Below are positions 42,247 through 55,336 of a DNA stretch of 64,000 nucleotides, one piece after another (the first letter of the stretch is position 1; every line of letters starts with the position of its first letter). The notes under the pieces were generated by a model. The model did not search any database, had not been told where the DNA came from, and saw only the letters and a list, made by a program, of their open reading frames with translations. Origin of the DNA: Chrysoporthe austroafricana (Eukaryota > Ascomycota > Sordariomycetes > Diaporthales > Cryphonectriaceae); NCBI GenBank assembly GCA_001051155.2, contig JYIP02000015.1, forward strand, positions 310,001 to 374,000, read 5' to 3'. The translations under genes and the position numbers were made by a program.

Positions 42247-44627
42247 GTTGCTGAGCTGAGATGGTCGTCGGCCTCTGGAGAGTTGCAGGAATCTAGGTGT
42301 TCCGCTGGGCGGTCAACGAGGTCGACAGCTCTACTCGTGACAAGGGATCCAGTCAGGAGTTAGCTGCTAGGAGGAGGGTGCCGCCGACCAGCTAAAATTA
42401 GGTTTTAGAGGGGTCGAGAATCCCTGGCCGGCGCAACGTCATCCTGAGCAGGACCGCTGTGGTCCCCTGAAACGTCTGATGGATCCTCCCGGGGGCACCT
42501 CTCCAGCCACGCATGGCAGCCAGCAGCCAGCCACTGTGGCTTTGCTCCCTTTAGTCGTGATGCGCCCTTCTCCTCTCATCAAGCACCCTCTCTCCACGTA
42601 ACATGATCGTAGCATCGCGCACAGATGGCGCTCGTATGATTCTGCAATGCAACCACGGCAGAACACATGCATAATGCTGCCTGATCAAGATTAGCTTGCG
42701 GGTTCCTAAGAACGTACATCAAGCCTCTCAAAGAAAGGGGGGACTCTTCCTAAGTGTTCTCCTCCTATGAATTCCCTCCGTCAGCCACTGAGGATTAGAC
42801 TTAACATCGAATCTCATTCATATCTCAAAGCAATCCCCCATACACTTCGATGCTTACGGCCTAGGTACAGAGTTTTCAATTGCTGACGCCGGTGTTCCCT
42901 ACTCCTATGCCATCAGCCGTTCGCGGCTGTTGTACGCGATATTCTGAGACATTAGGTCAGGTATAGGTTGAAGTTAATCACCAGCGAAACTCCCATGACC
43001 ACAGCTCTACGCGCCTGTCTATATACCGCTTTCGTGGCTGACAGTCCCGCTACGGTTCATCACTGCCTCACACGTCCGGCCCCGCTCTGGAACTAGGACT
43101 GAAGCCAGCACCAGCTGCAAAAGCAGAGCCGGGATACCTTCAATCAACAGAGTTGCGACTCGTTTCACTGGCGGATACGACTCCCAGGCTCTGCGAGAGG
43201 AGCGACCTATTCAGCGCTCCCGGCCGCAGCACAACCGCGGACTGGCTGTGTCCAAGCTCATGTTGAGCTATGAAAGGCAGGGATTGGCCGACTGCTGGTG
43301 CTGGCTTGCCGCGGAGATGAACCACGACGAAGACTAAGCAACCGGATTTTCCTGGCCCTTGGCCTGCCTCGTGCCTGGCGATCTCCCGGGATCGATGCAC
43401 AGCATCGTATCCGAGCAGTTCCCGCCCGAGGAGGGTGTGCTTGCCCCTCGAGGCCACAGCCCGCGTCGATCCAAATATCGAGATGCTCATCGTTTCAACG
43501 GGGACCGAGAGCCCGAACCCCACCCAAGCCTTCCTGAGGCATCATCAAGATGAAGCCGAAGGGTGGCAGCTCGTTCATGCGAGCCTACGAGCTGAGATGG
43601 TAGTCCATTCCGTATCTGCTGACCCGTCTTGTCCAGGTAGCAGGCATTATCGTCGGCAGCACTGATTGCTATGCGAAGCTGACCTCAAAGAGAACAGACT
43701 GCAAGCGCCTCGTATGGGCAGTCTTTGTCGTCTTGTCTCTTCATCGCAATACAGTGGGGGGGGGGCATCTTACTTGTGAGATGACACGGGTGGCCTTCCT
43801 TGGATCCGCGCCGAGCAAATTCAGCGCCGAGTCACAACAGTACAAAGTGTAGCCGAGGTGCGCGAGTAATTTACGCACCCCGCATCGAAGTGGATGTGTG
43901 GATACTCCTACCCCGTGGGGGAATCCCTACGTCGCCGTGGGACGCAACGCTAAGTGGTCGACGTGCATCACTTGACCGTCCCGCTGGGTCACGATGGGGA
44001 CAGCGGTGCTCTCCTATCCGGGCTGCAAAATTCATCTACGGCTGACCGCGGTGATCGGGGTCGAAGGCTGTTACTGAGCTCCGCAACCCATCACGTTTTG
44101 GAGTAAGAAGCCTCACGAACTCTAGATGTGTAGCAAGGTCAACATTGGGAACAAGGCGCTGGTTCGCTGTTCCTGTAATGCCTCAGTCAAGAAGGGGCTC
44201 GGCACACTGCCACCTCCTGTCGTGACCGTGTCGGGTTGAACTGGTTTACGGCGCATTACCATTTAGGCACCTTGACCCGCTATACCCCGCTCTAGCCAGC
44301 CTTCAGCCCTCTACAGCGTTCCTCAGGCTCGGGTGAACATCGAGACGAGATGCTATCGTGCTTGTCTTTCGGTCGTTGTATTGTTGCCGCGGCAAATGAT
44401 GCCCAGCGATCTAGAGCTGCTCGCAAGGCGGTCAGCACCTGTAGCTCCTTGCCCATCTCGGCGAGTGATGGCCCGCCAGGGTCCAGAATCCACCATGTAC
44501 GCGTGTAACAGCGAGTAAGATGAAAAAGGCCCTCAAGAAGCGTTGATTTCCTGCATGTCACATCCGTCATCGTACAGAGACGGGGCTGCGCCAACTCCCA
44601 CACCACATTGTGTTCCGCGTTGCAGCT
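42247..44627. other. Gene-sparse region, no gene supported
   Basis: About 2.4 kb upstream of both SRO7 (-) and the glycosidase (+). Frames here are short, start mostly at non-ATG codons and show no domain. A G(9) run lies near 43757. The first few hundred bp hold the SRO7 promoter. Confidence 0.45.
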
Positions 44628-47600
44628 ATGAGGACCATTCTCTTGTCCAAGGCCTTGCCCTTGGCAGTGTATGTGGTCTGTACGCAGGCACTTGGTACGG
44701 ACAACCAAGTCGACTCGGACATTGACTACGGGACATTCCAAGATCCTTCTTCGAACGTACGACCGAGGTTTCGATACTGGGCGAACGATGCGTCTCATAA
44801 TTTGAGCCGTGTAAGTGAGGACGTGAGAAGTCTAGGCCGGGCCGGCGCTGGCGGCTTCGAGCTTTTAGGATACTATCTGTATGGTGATAATGGGGTATAC
44901 GGTGGAGGCAGTGATGCTCCACTGCAGTCGGATTGGACAGTGTACGGGTTCGGAAGCGCTGCCTGGAGTAGGTATACCGCCATCCTTCCCCGAAAAGCCC
45001 TCCTCCTTTTTTTTTTTTTTTTTTAAGTTACGAGTGTCTCGATTCTCAACTTGCAATTTGCAGAAAACCTGCTAGACACTGTTCTGGCCACTGCCGAGGA
45101 CGAGGAGCTATTGGTCGACCTGGCTATAGGGCCAAATCAGGGTGCAGGTCAGTCAACCCAATGCGCAAGTGTCTCGCTCATTTTCAATTCTAAGGCTTTG
45201 CAGGCGTGCCGGCTCCGTACGACGACGACGGCACTCTGTGGGACCTTGCGTCGTTCAATCTGAGCGTGCCCGCAGGAACATACTTCTCGGGCTCCCTCCC
45301 AGGCTGGGGCGGAGCGTATAACGCAGAGTCCCTCGTTGCCGCCACCACGGGCCTCGTTGTTGACCGCAATGGGACCATTGCGACTTTGAGCGCCAGCTCA
45401 TTGGCCGATGTCACCTCTCAGGTCGACGACGACGGAAGGCTAGAGCTCTTCTTCAATGCTTCGAGTAGCGGATCCGAGTTTGTCTTGTTTGCGTTCTATC
45501 TCAAGCATGCCAACTACTGGGAGGTCAAGACCTCCAGCTTAGTGAAAGCAGCAGTTCCGCAGTCCCCTATCGAGAACTACAAGCAGAATGGTTCTTGGAC
45601 CGTCGATCACTTCTCTTCGGCTGGCGCCCAGCTTGTCATCGATTTTTGGAACGAGACGTTGCTCTCAGGTGATACCACCGCAGGCATACGTAAAGTGGGC
45701 AACTACTTGTGGGAGGACAGCCAGGAGTACGGAAGCAACTCAAGCGTTTTCTGGACACCCAAATTGCCCGATGCCTTTCAGAAGAACCGGGGCTACTCCA
45801 TAAACAAGTACATACCTCTGATTGTGAGTGCGGGTCTCGCTGGGACTGGGTTGACGGCACTCCCGATCACGTATGTGACAGATGAAGCAGACGAGGGCCA
45901 GGCTCATATCCAGGACTACGAACAAACGGTATGTCGTCCGCATTGCGTTGTGTCAAGTTACAAATCTTGTTGCTGACGGCCGACGGCAGCTTACCGAGTT
46001 GAATGTCGAGTATCTTACAACATTGACAGACTGGAGCAATGGATTGGGTATCCAATTCTCGAGCCAGGTCGTTTACAACCTGCCAATGGACATGCTCGCC
46101 AACATCCCGTACGTTGACGCTCCAGAATGCGAAACCCTAGGCTTCACGCACAACATAGACGGATATAGGCAATTCGCTGGCCCTGCCAATCTTGCTGGGA
46201 AGCGCATCATCTCGAGCGAAGCCGGAGCTATCCAAGGTGCAGCCTTCCAGCAGACCATCCCGGAGCTCCTGTGGGATCTCAAACGGTCCGTCGCCGGCGG
46301 TGTTAATCAGTTTGTCATTCATGGGTTCCCTTTCTCTGGAAACTACGGGAACACGACCTGGCCCTCCTTTACGACGTTCACGTACGTGTTTTCGGAAATG
46401 CATGGCCCACACCAACCGGCTTGGGACTTCTACAGCGAATGGCTGGACTGGACCGCACGTACTCAGTTCGTTGCTCAGACCGGAGTGCCCAAGATTGACC
46501 TGGCATTCTGGTCAAAATTGACGTCGTATGGGACTATTGAAACTCAGTACGTCCCTACAGACCTTCTGGACGCAGGTAAGCCCCCTCCTACCCTCCAAGG
46601 TGCTTCCGCAGGGAACTTTCCTCTGCCAGCCAGACTTTACCACTGCGCGGCCCGAAGATCCTCTCGAAGTAGCTGACCGCGAGGGCAGGATACACCTATG
46701 AATACCTGAGCCCAGACAACTTCGACCTCCCGGAAGCATACGTCTCGGGTGGTGTCTTCGCGCCAGACCGTCAAGCGTTCAAGGCCATGATCGTCCGAGC
46801 CAACGCGTCACTTACGCTATCGGGTGTCAAGCACCTGACCGCTTATGCAAATCAAGGGCTTCCTATCATCTTCTCCGGTGGCCTACCGACGACCGTGTCC
46901 GGGTATCATCAGAGTGGCGGTGCGAACATCACCGCAATGATTGAAGACCTGACGCGAATTGACAATGTGCACGTTGTTCCGTATGACGGCCTGGCTTCTT
47001 CCCTTTCATCTCTGGGTATAGTCCCGCGGGCCGCCACTAGCTCTAATGGATCATGGTATACGTACTGGCGAGACGACAACAACACGTCTACGCAGTATGT
47101 CTTCGTGTATAACGACGCCAGCGAAGGTACAGTTGACGAGGACATATCCACTGGGCATATAGTTTTCGAGGCAACCGGAAGGCCTTTCATCTACGACGCT
47201 TGGACTGGCGACGTCACTGCCTTATCCTCCTATCAACAATCTGGGACCCAGACTACAGTACAGCTGCAGCTAGCCGGAAATCAGTCCATTATTATCGGCT
47301 TCCAGAAGGAATCTGATGAAAACCTGCACATCACGAGCGACTGTGGGTCGATCAGCGCCGCTCCCGACGTTTTGACTACGAAGTCGTCCCTTGTTGTTCT
47401 ATCATCTTACAACCCCGAGCCTCACGAGGTTGTTCTTTCCGACAACTCATCGAGAACAATTCAGCCGATGCTGTCCGAGCCTTTCCTGCTATCAAACTGG
47501 ACAGTCACGGTCGAGTCATGGGGACCTCCAGATGACATATACAACATCGAGGGAGAGCCGACGAAAGTGAATACCAGCTATACCCTAGACACCCTGATAC

Positions 47601-48016
47601 CCTGGTCCCAAATGTCGGACTCGCTCGCCAATGTCTCCGGCCGCGGATATTACCAGACTACATTCACCTGGCCACCCGCCAGCAGCGAGGGCAATGCAAC
47701 CGTGTCAGGTGCCTTTATCGACCTGGGCGCTATAGTCCATACCGCGCGCCTGAGCATCAACGGCCAGACCGCACCGCCGCTGGATCTGACGTGGGCGAGG
47801 GCAGATATTGCAAGCTACCTGGTCCAGGGCGACAACACAGTTGACATCATCGTCAGCACGCCGCTTGGGAATGCGCTCAGAAGCTTCTATGGCGACTTGA
47901 TGACTAGTGGGAAACTTGCTTCAGAGGTGACCGCGGACCCGCCGGCTATGGCCGAGTACGGACTACTGCAGGATGTCCAAATAATACCGTATCGGCGGGA
48001 TACTCTGGCTTCATAG
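44628..48016 (+). CDS. Secreted glycoside hydrolase, GH106 (alpha-L-rhamnosidase)-like
   Basis: Five exons: 44628-44967, 45064-45147, 45204-45928, 45990-46575 and 46689-48016 (1020 residues). Introns run 56-113 bp. The first donor (GTAGGT at 44968) was chosen because it keeps frame into KNLLDTVL. The alternative GTATAC just downstream does not. A signal peptide (MRTILLSKALPLAVYVVCTQA) is followed by RPRFRYWANDASHNLSRV and GAGGFELLGYYLYG. This resembles the N-terminus of GH106-type enzymes, which start with a barrel and end in galactose-binding beta-sandwiches. A C-terminal Gly/Asn-rich beta-sandwich (RLSINGQTAPPLDL, ASYLVQGDNTVDIIV) fits. Such enzymes remove rhamnose from plant pectin or glycans outside the cell. 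Many Asn-x-Ser/Thr sites are present. Catalytic residues could not be pinned down. Confidence 0.68.
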
Positions 48017-48294
48017 CCCGGCGGAGAGCTAGTAGAGTTGTAGAGTTGAGTACTGAGGTAATATATAATTGTGAGGATTTCACGATGGTCCGTCCCCCCT
48101 CCCTAAATGCCCTCGTCGATTGACATTGGACTATTTCACGAAATTTATACCGGATATCTTTAGAACGATAAATCAGACATAGAGATGGAATAGATCAAAC
48201 TGAAAAGGCCGCTCGGCGCCCGATACCACCCAAGTTCAAACCAGTCCTATTATCATCGAGAGACCTGGTACATGCGGCTGAGAACCATGCAGTC
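48017..48294. other. Short convergent intergenic region
   Basis: 278 bp between the stops of the glycosidase (+) and dipeptidase (-). AT-rich 3' UTR sequence, with no gene. Confidence 0.5.
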
Positions 48295-49865
48295 TCACAG
48301 CTCATCGTGCTTCGGTATCATTTTGGCCTGGATCTCCTGCACCTCATATGGTAGGATAGCATTGCCGTCAAGGCCCCACTGAGCAGGCAGGTCCTTTCGC
48401 TTCTCCCAGATCGCGGTCGACAGCGCCTGGCCGCTGAGCTCCGCCGCAACAGCGTCGACCTCGTCCATGACACGCATCAGGTTGCGGCCCATAAGATCCT
48501 TGACCTCATCGTCAGACCAGCCCCGCATGAGCATCTCGGTGATCTGTGATAGGCCGGCCTTGTTAGCAACGCCAACGAGAGCTTATATACGCACGCGTGC
48601 AGGGTCGGACGGAGGACCAGGGACCATCCGCCCGGGCGCCCAACCACTCACCAGATTCGGGTACCTGCTCGCATCCTCGAGGCCCTTCACAGAGGCATAC
48701 ATGCCGTCGAAGTCGGACCCGATGCCGACATGCGCCTTGCCGACGATGCCCGCGATGTGCTCGATATGGTCGGCCAGCCGCGAGACGTTGGCGGTCTCGG
48801 GCGTGGGGCCGACGAACGGGGGGAACATGACGCACTGCACCACGCCAGGGTTCCTGCCCTCGCCGTCGCCGATCAGCGCGAGCACATCGTCCGGCACGTT
48901 GCGGGGGTGGTCGTGCAGCGCGCGCGCGATCGAGTGCGTCCAGACGACGGGCGCGCGAGACAGCGCGATCGCCTGGCGCGCCGTCTCGTCGCTCGAGTGC
49001 GACAGGTCCACCAGCATGCCGAGGCGGTTCAGCTCGGCGATCAGCTCGCGGCCGAGGGCCGAGAGCCCGCCGCCCTCGTGGCCCGAGGGCTCCAGCGGCT
49101 TGCCGAACCCGGAGGACGAGGCGAACGCGCTGTGGCACATGTGCGTGAGGCTGACGTAGCGGGCGCCGAGCTGCGCGAGGAGCCGGACCGTGGACAGCGA
49201 GTTGCCGAGGAAGTGCGTGCCCTCCACGCCGATCAGGCTGGCGACCTTGCCCGCCTTGAAGGCGGACATGATGTCTGCCGAGGAGCGGGCGTACTGGAAG
49301 TGCTCCGGGTGCGACGCTATCATGTGGTTGGTAAGGTCGAGAACCTCCAGGGCGTCGCGCAGGCCGTCGTTAGGGATCGTGTAGTCCTCCCCGACCTCAA
49401 TGTTCAACATGGATGGACACGGAGCCCAGACGATCCAGAACGCGGCGCCCAGGTGGCCTTTACGAAGGCGTGGGATGTCTATGTGGCCTGCGACATGTGT
49501 TGCCAGGTCTGGGACTACGGACAACGGGTGGCGGTCTGGTGCACACGTGAGCAAAGCGTTCTCAGGCCATAGGAGACGTCGCAAGAGTTTATCTCATCTG
49601 TTGCAGGGGCTGACCCACCCAGAGATCTGATGACCTGCGGAAGGTCAATGTGGGTGTCGATAAGGGGACTCTCCTTCATGAGCGAGAGCGCACGCTCATA
49701 AAATGGGGATGACGTCCAATAGAGATCGTAAGAGTCTTCCACCACGGGGTCGTCTATGGGCTTCTGCTCTTCAAACTCAGGACTCGCGGTCGCTCGGTTT
49801 GCCATCAAGGCGGAGATGGCCCCGAGCGCACCAAGCGTGGTAGTTACTGTCCTTCCGAACCCCAT
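48295..49865 (-). CDS. Secreted membrane-dipeptidase family (M19) metallopeptidase
   Basis: Three exons on the minus strand: 49619-49865, 48652-49535 and 48295-48543 (459 residues). Introns of 83 and 108 bp give conserved joins (LPQVIRSL-DRHPLSVVPDL and YPNL-ITEMLMRGW). A hydrophobic N-terminus (MGFGRTVTTTLGALGAISAL) suggests secretion or membrane anchoring. All zinc ligands of the renal dipeptidase family are visible: His72 and Asp74 (DTHID), Glu187 (GVEGTH), His262 (VDLSHSSDE) and His283 (WTHSIARAL). The 21-residue spacing of the last two matches the human enzyme. A DFDG loop follows. It hydrolyses dipeptides, often of broad specificity. It lies just downstream of, and on the same strand as, a Dal5-like permease, a family that in yeast also moves dipeptides. 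Confidence 0.92.
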
Positions 49866-50756
49866 TATGAAAGGAGCTCTGAGTTGGTGTGAACTGATGA
49901 AGTGCCGGGAGGGCAGGGAGAAGAATAGTGGATGCGGGGTGTCAATCCTGTATGCTTCATTATATACCAAGCCATGCTAGCACCACCTGCATCCTGCATC
50001 CGGTCTCGCTGTCCGACATTGCCGGTGACAGCGAAGCACTCCACCCACATCTTGTCTCCGCATCCAATTCTCGTGGCTATCTGAACAGATCTTGGAATAT
50101 TCAAAAACCTGGCGATACTTCGTGACTGTTTAGAAAGTTGCTTAACAGAGAGGTCAGTCTCGACACATCAATTGTCATTGATCTTCCACCCCCTATTCAA
50201 GTAACTTCACCAGTGGTATCAACATGAGGGTAGGCAGACGTTTACGCCTAGTTATAATTCCAGGCATATTGACTCTCTTTTATTAATTTCAGATTTTAGA
50301 TCCATTATGGACCTCGTTGGGTATTTATCGGACAGACCGGGGTTGGCGAGCCTTTCTCTGGGCCCCAGTCCATGTAAGTATTCAGCACATGGAGAAGCGC
50401 ACCAGGAAATATGAAAGCATACAGGATAGGTCAAGAGAGGAAAGGTAAGAAAGTTGCCCAAATTGTTTCACAGAATGACTCGGAATTTTTACAGACCCGA
50501 GAGGCAGACGACCAAAGAAGAACAGGTCAGCTGCTTCTGTCTTGAACATGAACGTGGCGTTAATGGTGCTGCTAAGAACCTCAGAAGTTGCGCAGAGGCC
50601 AAATGTGAGGAACTGGTCTAATTGTGCGACATTGCCCAACAAGGTGAGAAGACTCGCAGGAAAGATGGACTGAAACATGGGCCTGTTTCTCATCCATGGC
50701 AGCCTCTCTGGAGGCTCACCTCCCTCTCTCCTTTCTTCTGTGCCACGGAAAAGTTG
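49866..50756. other. Intergenic region
   Basis: About 890 bp upstream of the dipeptidase and downstream of the transporter. It presumably holds the dipeptidase promoter and transporter 3' UTR. No frame is credible. It contains a 17 bp sequence (50486-50502) that recurs near 63851. Confidence 0.5.
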
Positions 50757-52489
50757 TCAGTATGTATATCGGAACCCGGGCTGGTAGTCTTCATCGTCCG
50801 TCTCCAGCTCCTTCTCGCCGCGATCTGCCCGGCCGTTCTCGATCTTGAAGTACACCGTGAGGATGCACACGAGGAGCATGCTGAACAGCGAGCACGCGAT
50901 GCAGGCGTACAGCCCCGGGTGATACGAAGGCTTGTCTTGTTCCCTAGGTACATGCCGGTCAGCGGGTAATTATACTTCCGAATATCAAGGCAGTACTGTG
51001 GAAATGGGAGGACAGTGTGACTACGACGCCATGAAGTAACCTGGGTGGCTCACCTGAAGACCAGACTGCCACAGATCCCACCGATGCCGCCGAACCCCAC
51101 CAGCGTCGCGCTGCAGAACGCCCTCTTCCACTGGCCGCGGATGTTGTTGGCCTGGTAGCTCATCGTGGCCGGCACATTCGAGTTCGCGCCGGCCGTGACG
51201 AGGAACACGCCGAAGTACCGCACCGAGGGGTTCGGGTGGAAGCCCATGATGGGCAGGCCGATGATGCAGAGCAGCATGTTGATCAGGATCGGCACGCCGC
51301 GCAGCCGGTACCTGTCGCCGAGCCATGCCGTGCCGTACATGACGAGGCCGGCGAAGGCGTACGGCGGCGCGACGAGGCACTGCGCGGCGCCGACGGAGAA
51401 GCCCAGGCTCTCGTTCAGGATCACCGGCAGGAAGTACGCGAGCGCGTACGTGATGCTCGTGGTGTTGAAGAAGATGAGGGCGAAGCACCAGATCTTCCAG
51501 TCCAGCCCGGCGCGCAGGAAGCGCGCGGCGGAGAAGGGCCGCGCCGCGGCGTCGCCGCGGTCGGCGTCGACGCGCGCGACGACCCAGACGCGCTCGCGCT
51601 CGGGCAGGAAGCGCCACGAGGCGCGCGCCGAGTCCGGGAAGTCGACGACGAGCCAGTAGCCCGCCGCGCCGAGCAGGCACGTGATGAGGCCCTCGATGAC
51701 GAAGATCCAGCGCCAGCCGCTGAGGCGGCCGAGCCCGTCCATCTGCATGAGGCCGAAGGCGAGGATGCCCGAGAAGGCGGCGGCCACGCAGCCGAGGAGG
51801 TAGAAGGCAGAGTAGCGCTTGCCCATCTCATCTTTGTCCCTTGCGTGTCAGCCGTGGGATCATGGGTTAGAGACATACGCGGTGGTCACTCACACCGTGT
51901 GTACCACGTGCTCAGCAGGTACACGCAGCTCGGGAAGAAGCCGGCCTCGAGAACGCCCAGAATAACCCTCAGGCCGGCCATCGTCCCCCAGTTCTTGACG
52001 AAGCCCATCCCGATCATACAACAACCCCATAGAACCGTGATAGCCGACAGGTGGATTCTCGGGCCCACCGCGCGAACTAGGATGGTCGATGGCGGTTGGC
52101 AGATGGTGTAGGTGATAAAGAAGACGAGTGTGATGATGGACTAGATCACCGAGTTAGGATCCCCTCTGATCAATTCGTGTCTTGTTTGATACCCCCCCCC
52201 CAGTTTCTTTTGTCTCAAGATACGCGCAGACACTTACATATCGCTCCCCGATCAGCACCAGCTCGGTAGTCATCCCGGCGATGCTAGCAGCGCCCAGGTT
52301 TGTCCTGTCCATCAGCGAGACGCAGTACATCAGTCCCAATGTGGTGACCAGGCGCCGGTCGATGGACCTGATAATGCGCTTCTGCTCGGCTGGAGACAGC
52401 ACATTTTCAGGCTCCGAGACCTGTGAGTCGACGGGGTATGCGGTATCCTCGAGCTTGTCCTCGGCCCTCTTCTCACTGCTGTCACCCAT
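50757..52489 (-). CDS. MFS transporter, Dal5-like anion:cation symporter family
   Basis: Four exons on the minus strand: 52238-52489, 51894-52140, 51054-51831 and 50757-50943 (487 residues). Introns are 97, 62 and 110 bp. Joins read GERY-SIITLVFF, STWYTR-YEMGKRYSAF and SLVF-REQDKPSYHP. About 12 membrane helices are recognisable. A family-like opening DRRLVTTLGLMYCVSLMDRTNLGAA is present, with a helix-4 segment GVLEAGFFPSCVYLLSTWYT and a central loop after DFPDSARASWRFL. These are features of the allantoate/nicotinate/pantothenate-type permease group. Yeast Dal5 carries allantoate, ureidosuccinate and dipeptides by proton symport across the plasma membrane. The substrate is unknown here, but the adjacent dipeptidase points to nitrogen scavenging. 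The C-terminal tail is acidic (ELETDDEDYQPG). Confidence 0.88.
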
Positions 52490-54419
52490 CTTGCCCAGCT
52501 TGCTCGTCGAAGACCTTGAGGCGGATGGGTGAGATGCGGTTTCAGGATATCAGAAGGTGAAATTGTCGTGCAGCTCAATCGGACGCGCTCAGCAGGGCAG
52601 TCTACCCAATCCTCACAGGCCAGATATCCGGTCTTGTAAAGACAGAACCTGTTATGAGAGGGGCAAGATCAACTTTTGGTAGACCTGAGGACGTCTGTTG
52701 GTGTTCGCACGAACGTCGACACCATAGAGGAACTGCCAGTAAGCAGACTCCCTAATCAAGGTTTTGCGCACAGAGAACTTAAATAGCCCGATGCATGCCG
52801 CCTGCACGTAGTATTGTCGCAGGCTCGCTGCAGACACGAACTCGTCATGGGGTCATAAATCTACCTATCGTCTTAGCCCGACCCCTGCCCCGGCCTATGT
52901 GTGAAGCTCAAGCCGACTGCTCATCTCATGCCCCAGAGCTCTAGCATCTCCCCGACGCGGGGTAACAGCCACAGATCTTGTCTTTGGCCGGGACGATCCC
53001 ACTCTCTGTGGATATTCAGGACAGCATGGGGCTTCCTGCGTGGCGCGCCCACATATGCGGGGTTTGGGGTGTCTCTCATCTCAGCCAGTATCAAGCATGT
53101 AATTTGTGATAGCTGCAGCTGCAGCCCCATACCCGACGGTGCTGTCGTGGATCTGGCGTCATCTCGTGGTGCTGTCAAAGCCGTCGAACGATGCCGTGTG
53201 ACACGACGATCTAGAAATCCTTGCCATGCAGAATGCGACCTATGAGCGATGCCCAAAGGGCGGGATCAATATCCGGCATATGTGTACGCAGGTCCACAAG
53301 TGATGACTAGGTTTCGCGGGACACGACCCGTTCAGGAAACAATCGCGTCTGGGGAGACTTGGCAGTGTGGCCAGCCACGAGAAGGCTCTACTCGAAGGAA
53401 TGAGGGGTCCAGCTGCTTCACTGGCTTGGCCCCAGGACGGTCTCACTTGGCATGTTCAACTCCCTGGCCCATAGTGTATTCACTTGCATCTTGGCCACGG
53501 AGAAATAGCTTGAAAGAGTACGTTTGCATTTGTTCATCTTGAGCGTGTTTTATTTTGGAAAGTGTTAGTTTGTCTAGAAGAATGGGGCGTTGAACATCAT
53601 CTAGTATTACCCGCTTTATAGGGCAACGAAGCGATAATACTAAAGTATTAGTCTCCAACCACGCTATAGCCCTCTTATAATCATGCTTGTGACACATAGT
53701 GAGGCACTCAGTACGGGCTGGTAAAGCTGCTAGCATAATGAAGTGATTTGAGAAGAAGCACCAGAGATCTAATGAATGCGACAGAACAATTCTAGGTCTT
53801 TACTGTGTCAACTTGGATGTTCGATGGTAGTCATGGACTATCTACTATCGTGACCAGCTGAGGATTTCAGAGCCTCCGCCATGCAAAAATGGCCCGGATA
53901 TGAGGAGGTGCTAACCACCCACTAGTGTTTCATAGATTTCGTCGCAGGCAGTTCTCCTCAATAGTAATGTTTTGAATGTGCACGATTGCATCCGAGTTCT
54001 TCATGCCAATGATCCTAACCATACCTTCTACGCACAGCTTCACGACTGCCTCAGTACAGATGCCGAGAAGGGCGGACTGAGGTCAACCGAGTATCTTTCT
54101 AATCTATGTCATAGCATTGATTATTACCACACAGGCGTCCGTCAGTGTAAAGGCTCATTGTAAACCCTCGTAAAACAAATTTGCAAGATATCCGACCACC
54201 GTGTAGCATGTAGTCATCTTAACCGAGCATATCTAGCCCTGACGCCAAGATTCAAGTTTCATCTCAAAAGGGTATCGATTCCATCTCTCTCACCACCGCA
54301 ACCCCCCGCTAGTAACCAAGGACAAGGAAAACCAAGACCTCGGAGTGAACACACAAGAGAGCCCAGTCCACTGCCCCCTAGGGCCCTCCGTCTCACGACA
54401 GGCCACTCACCCCCTCTCT
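52490..54419. other. Gene-sparse region with possible decayed sequence
   Basis: About 1.9 kb. Local AT richness rises from 53540 to 54260. A minus-strand frame (53443-53736) contains a stretch resembling a protein fragment (AIAWLETNTLVLSLRCPIKRV), but it is short, and its true start and neighbours are absent. The sequence next to the transporter start is its promoter. Confidence 0.4.
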
Positions 54420-55336
54420 TCACGCACCCGACCTGCCGCCATCCAGCTTGGGCGCGTCCCCGGGGGCCTCGACCGCCCGCCTGACATTCCTGCTCGCCAG
54501 CCCGCCCGCGAGCAGCGTCACCGCCGCGATGACCTCGGGCACCAGGTACAGCCCGACGCGGAACCCCAGGGTGCCGGTGACGGGGTTCATGTCCATGCGG
54601 CGCCCGAAGTAGAACGCCGCGCTGCCGACGACCCGGATCGCGAGGACCGGTGCCGCGGCGGCGACCGCCACGGCGAGGTACCGGGCCAGGCGCTGCTGCT
54701 GCTGGCGGCCCCAGCTGTCGGGCGCGCGGGCGGTGGCGCAGGTGTACAGCGCGGCGGCGCAGGCGGCGGCGACGGCCAGGAGGAGCACCAGGGCGCCGCC
54801 GCCCGCGAGGTGCCAGTCGGCCGTGAGCTGGGCCGGGTCGGCCTGGGCGGCGGGGCTGCTGAGCTTGGAGGCACCGACAGCGAGCAGGGCGATGGCGGAC
54901 ATGACGACGATGTGGAACAGGAGGATGAGGACGGTCTCGATCTTCCTGGCCTCGGGCGAGTCCTGGAGGGAGAGGAGGTAGAAGCGGCTGTTCGTCCGAG
55001 GGCGCAAGTTAGCGTTAAGATCTCTCATCAATCATTAACAGTGAGGTCGGGGAAGGGGGGTGGGGTGTCTCACGCCTCGTGCAGGATTCCTCCCAGGGCG
55101 ATGGTCAATGGCGATAGCCCGACGCTGCTGATGATGGCCGCACCGGTGCTCTGAGGGTTGGAGATCTCCATCGCGCTGCCGATGATCCGGAGAGTGCAGA
55201 AGGCGACGAAATAGAACCAGCCCATCCATGCTTGATTTCTGAAGCCGTGCTTGAGAAAGGTGTAAACTGCTGGGAACAGAAGGAAGAGGTAGATGGCCAG
55301 CACGGCGGCTGCGTATCCCACGTTTGAGCTCGCCAT
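54420..55336 (-). CDS. Multispan membrane protein, fungal DUF7702-like
   Basis: Two exons: 55074-55336 and 54420-54987 (276 residues). The 86 bp intron (GTGAGA...ACAG) gives GILHE-ARFYLLSL. The ATG at 55336 is the only ATG ahead of the first helix, since the apparent longer start is a TTG codon. About seven hydrophobic helices are present, beginning VGYAAAVLAIYLFLLFPAVYTF and WMGWFYFVAFCTLRIIGSAMEI. This is the layout of a fungus-specific integral membrane family (DUF7702) distantly reminiscent of RTA1-like proteins. The function of that family is unknown. The C-terminal tail is polar and basic. The family label is from memory of its pattern and should be taken as tentative. Confidence 0.7.

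Noticed and set aside
44968..44975. Alternative donor GTATAC at the end of the first exon of the GH106-like gene
   Set aside because: It would join out of frame to the next exon. The GTAGGT donor four bases upstream keeps the frame into KNLLDTVL.
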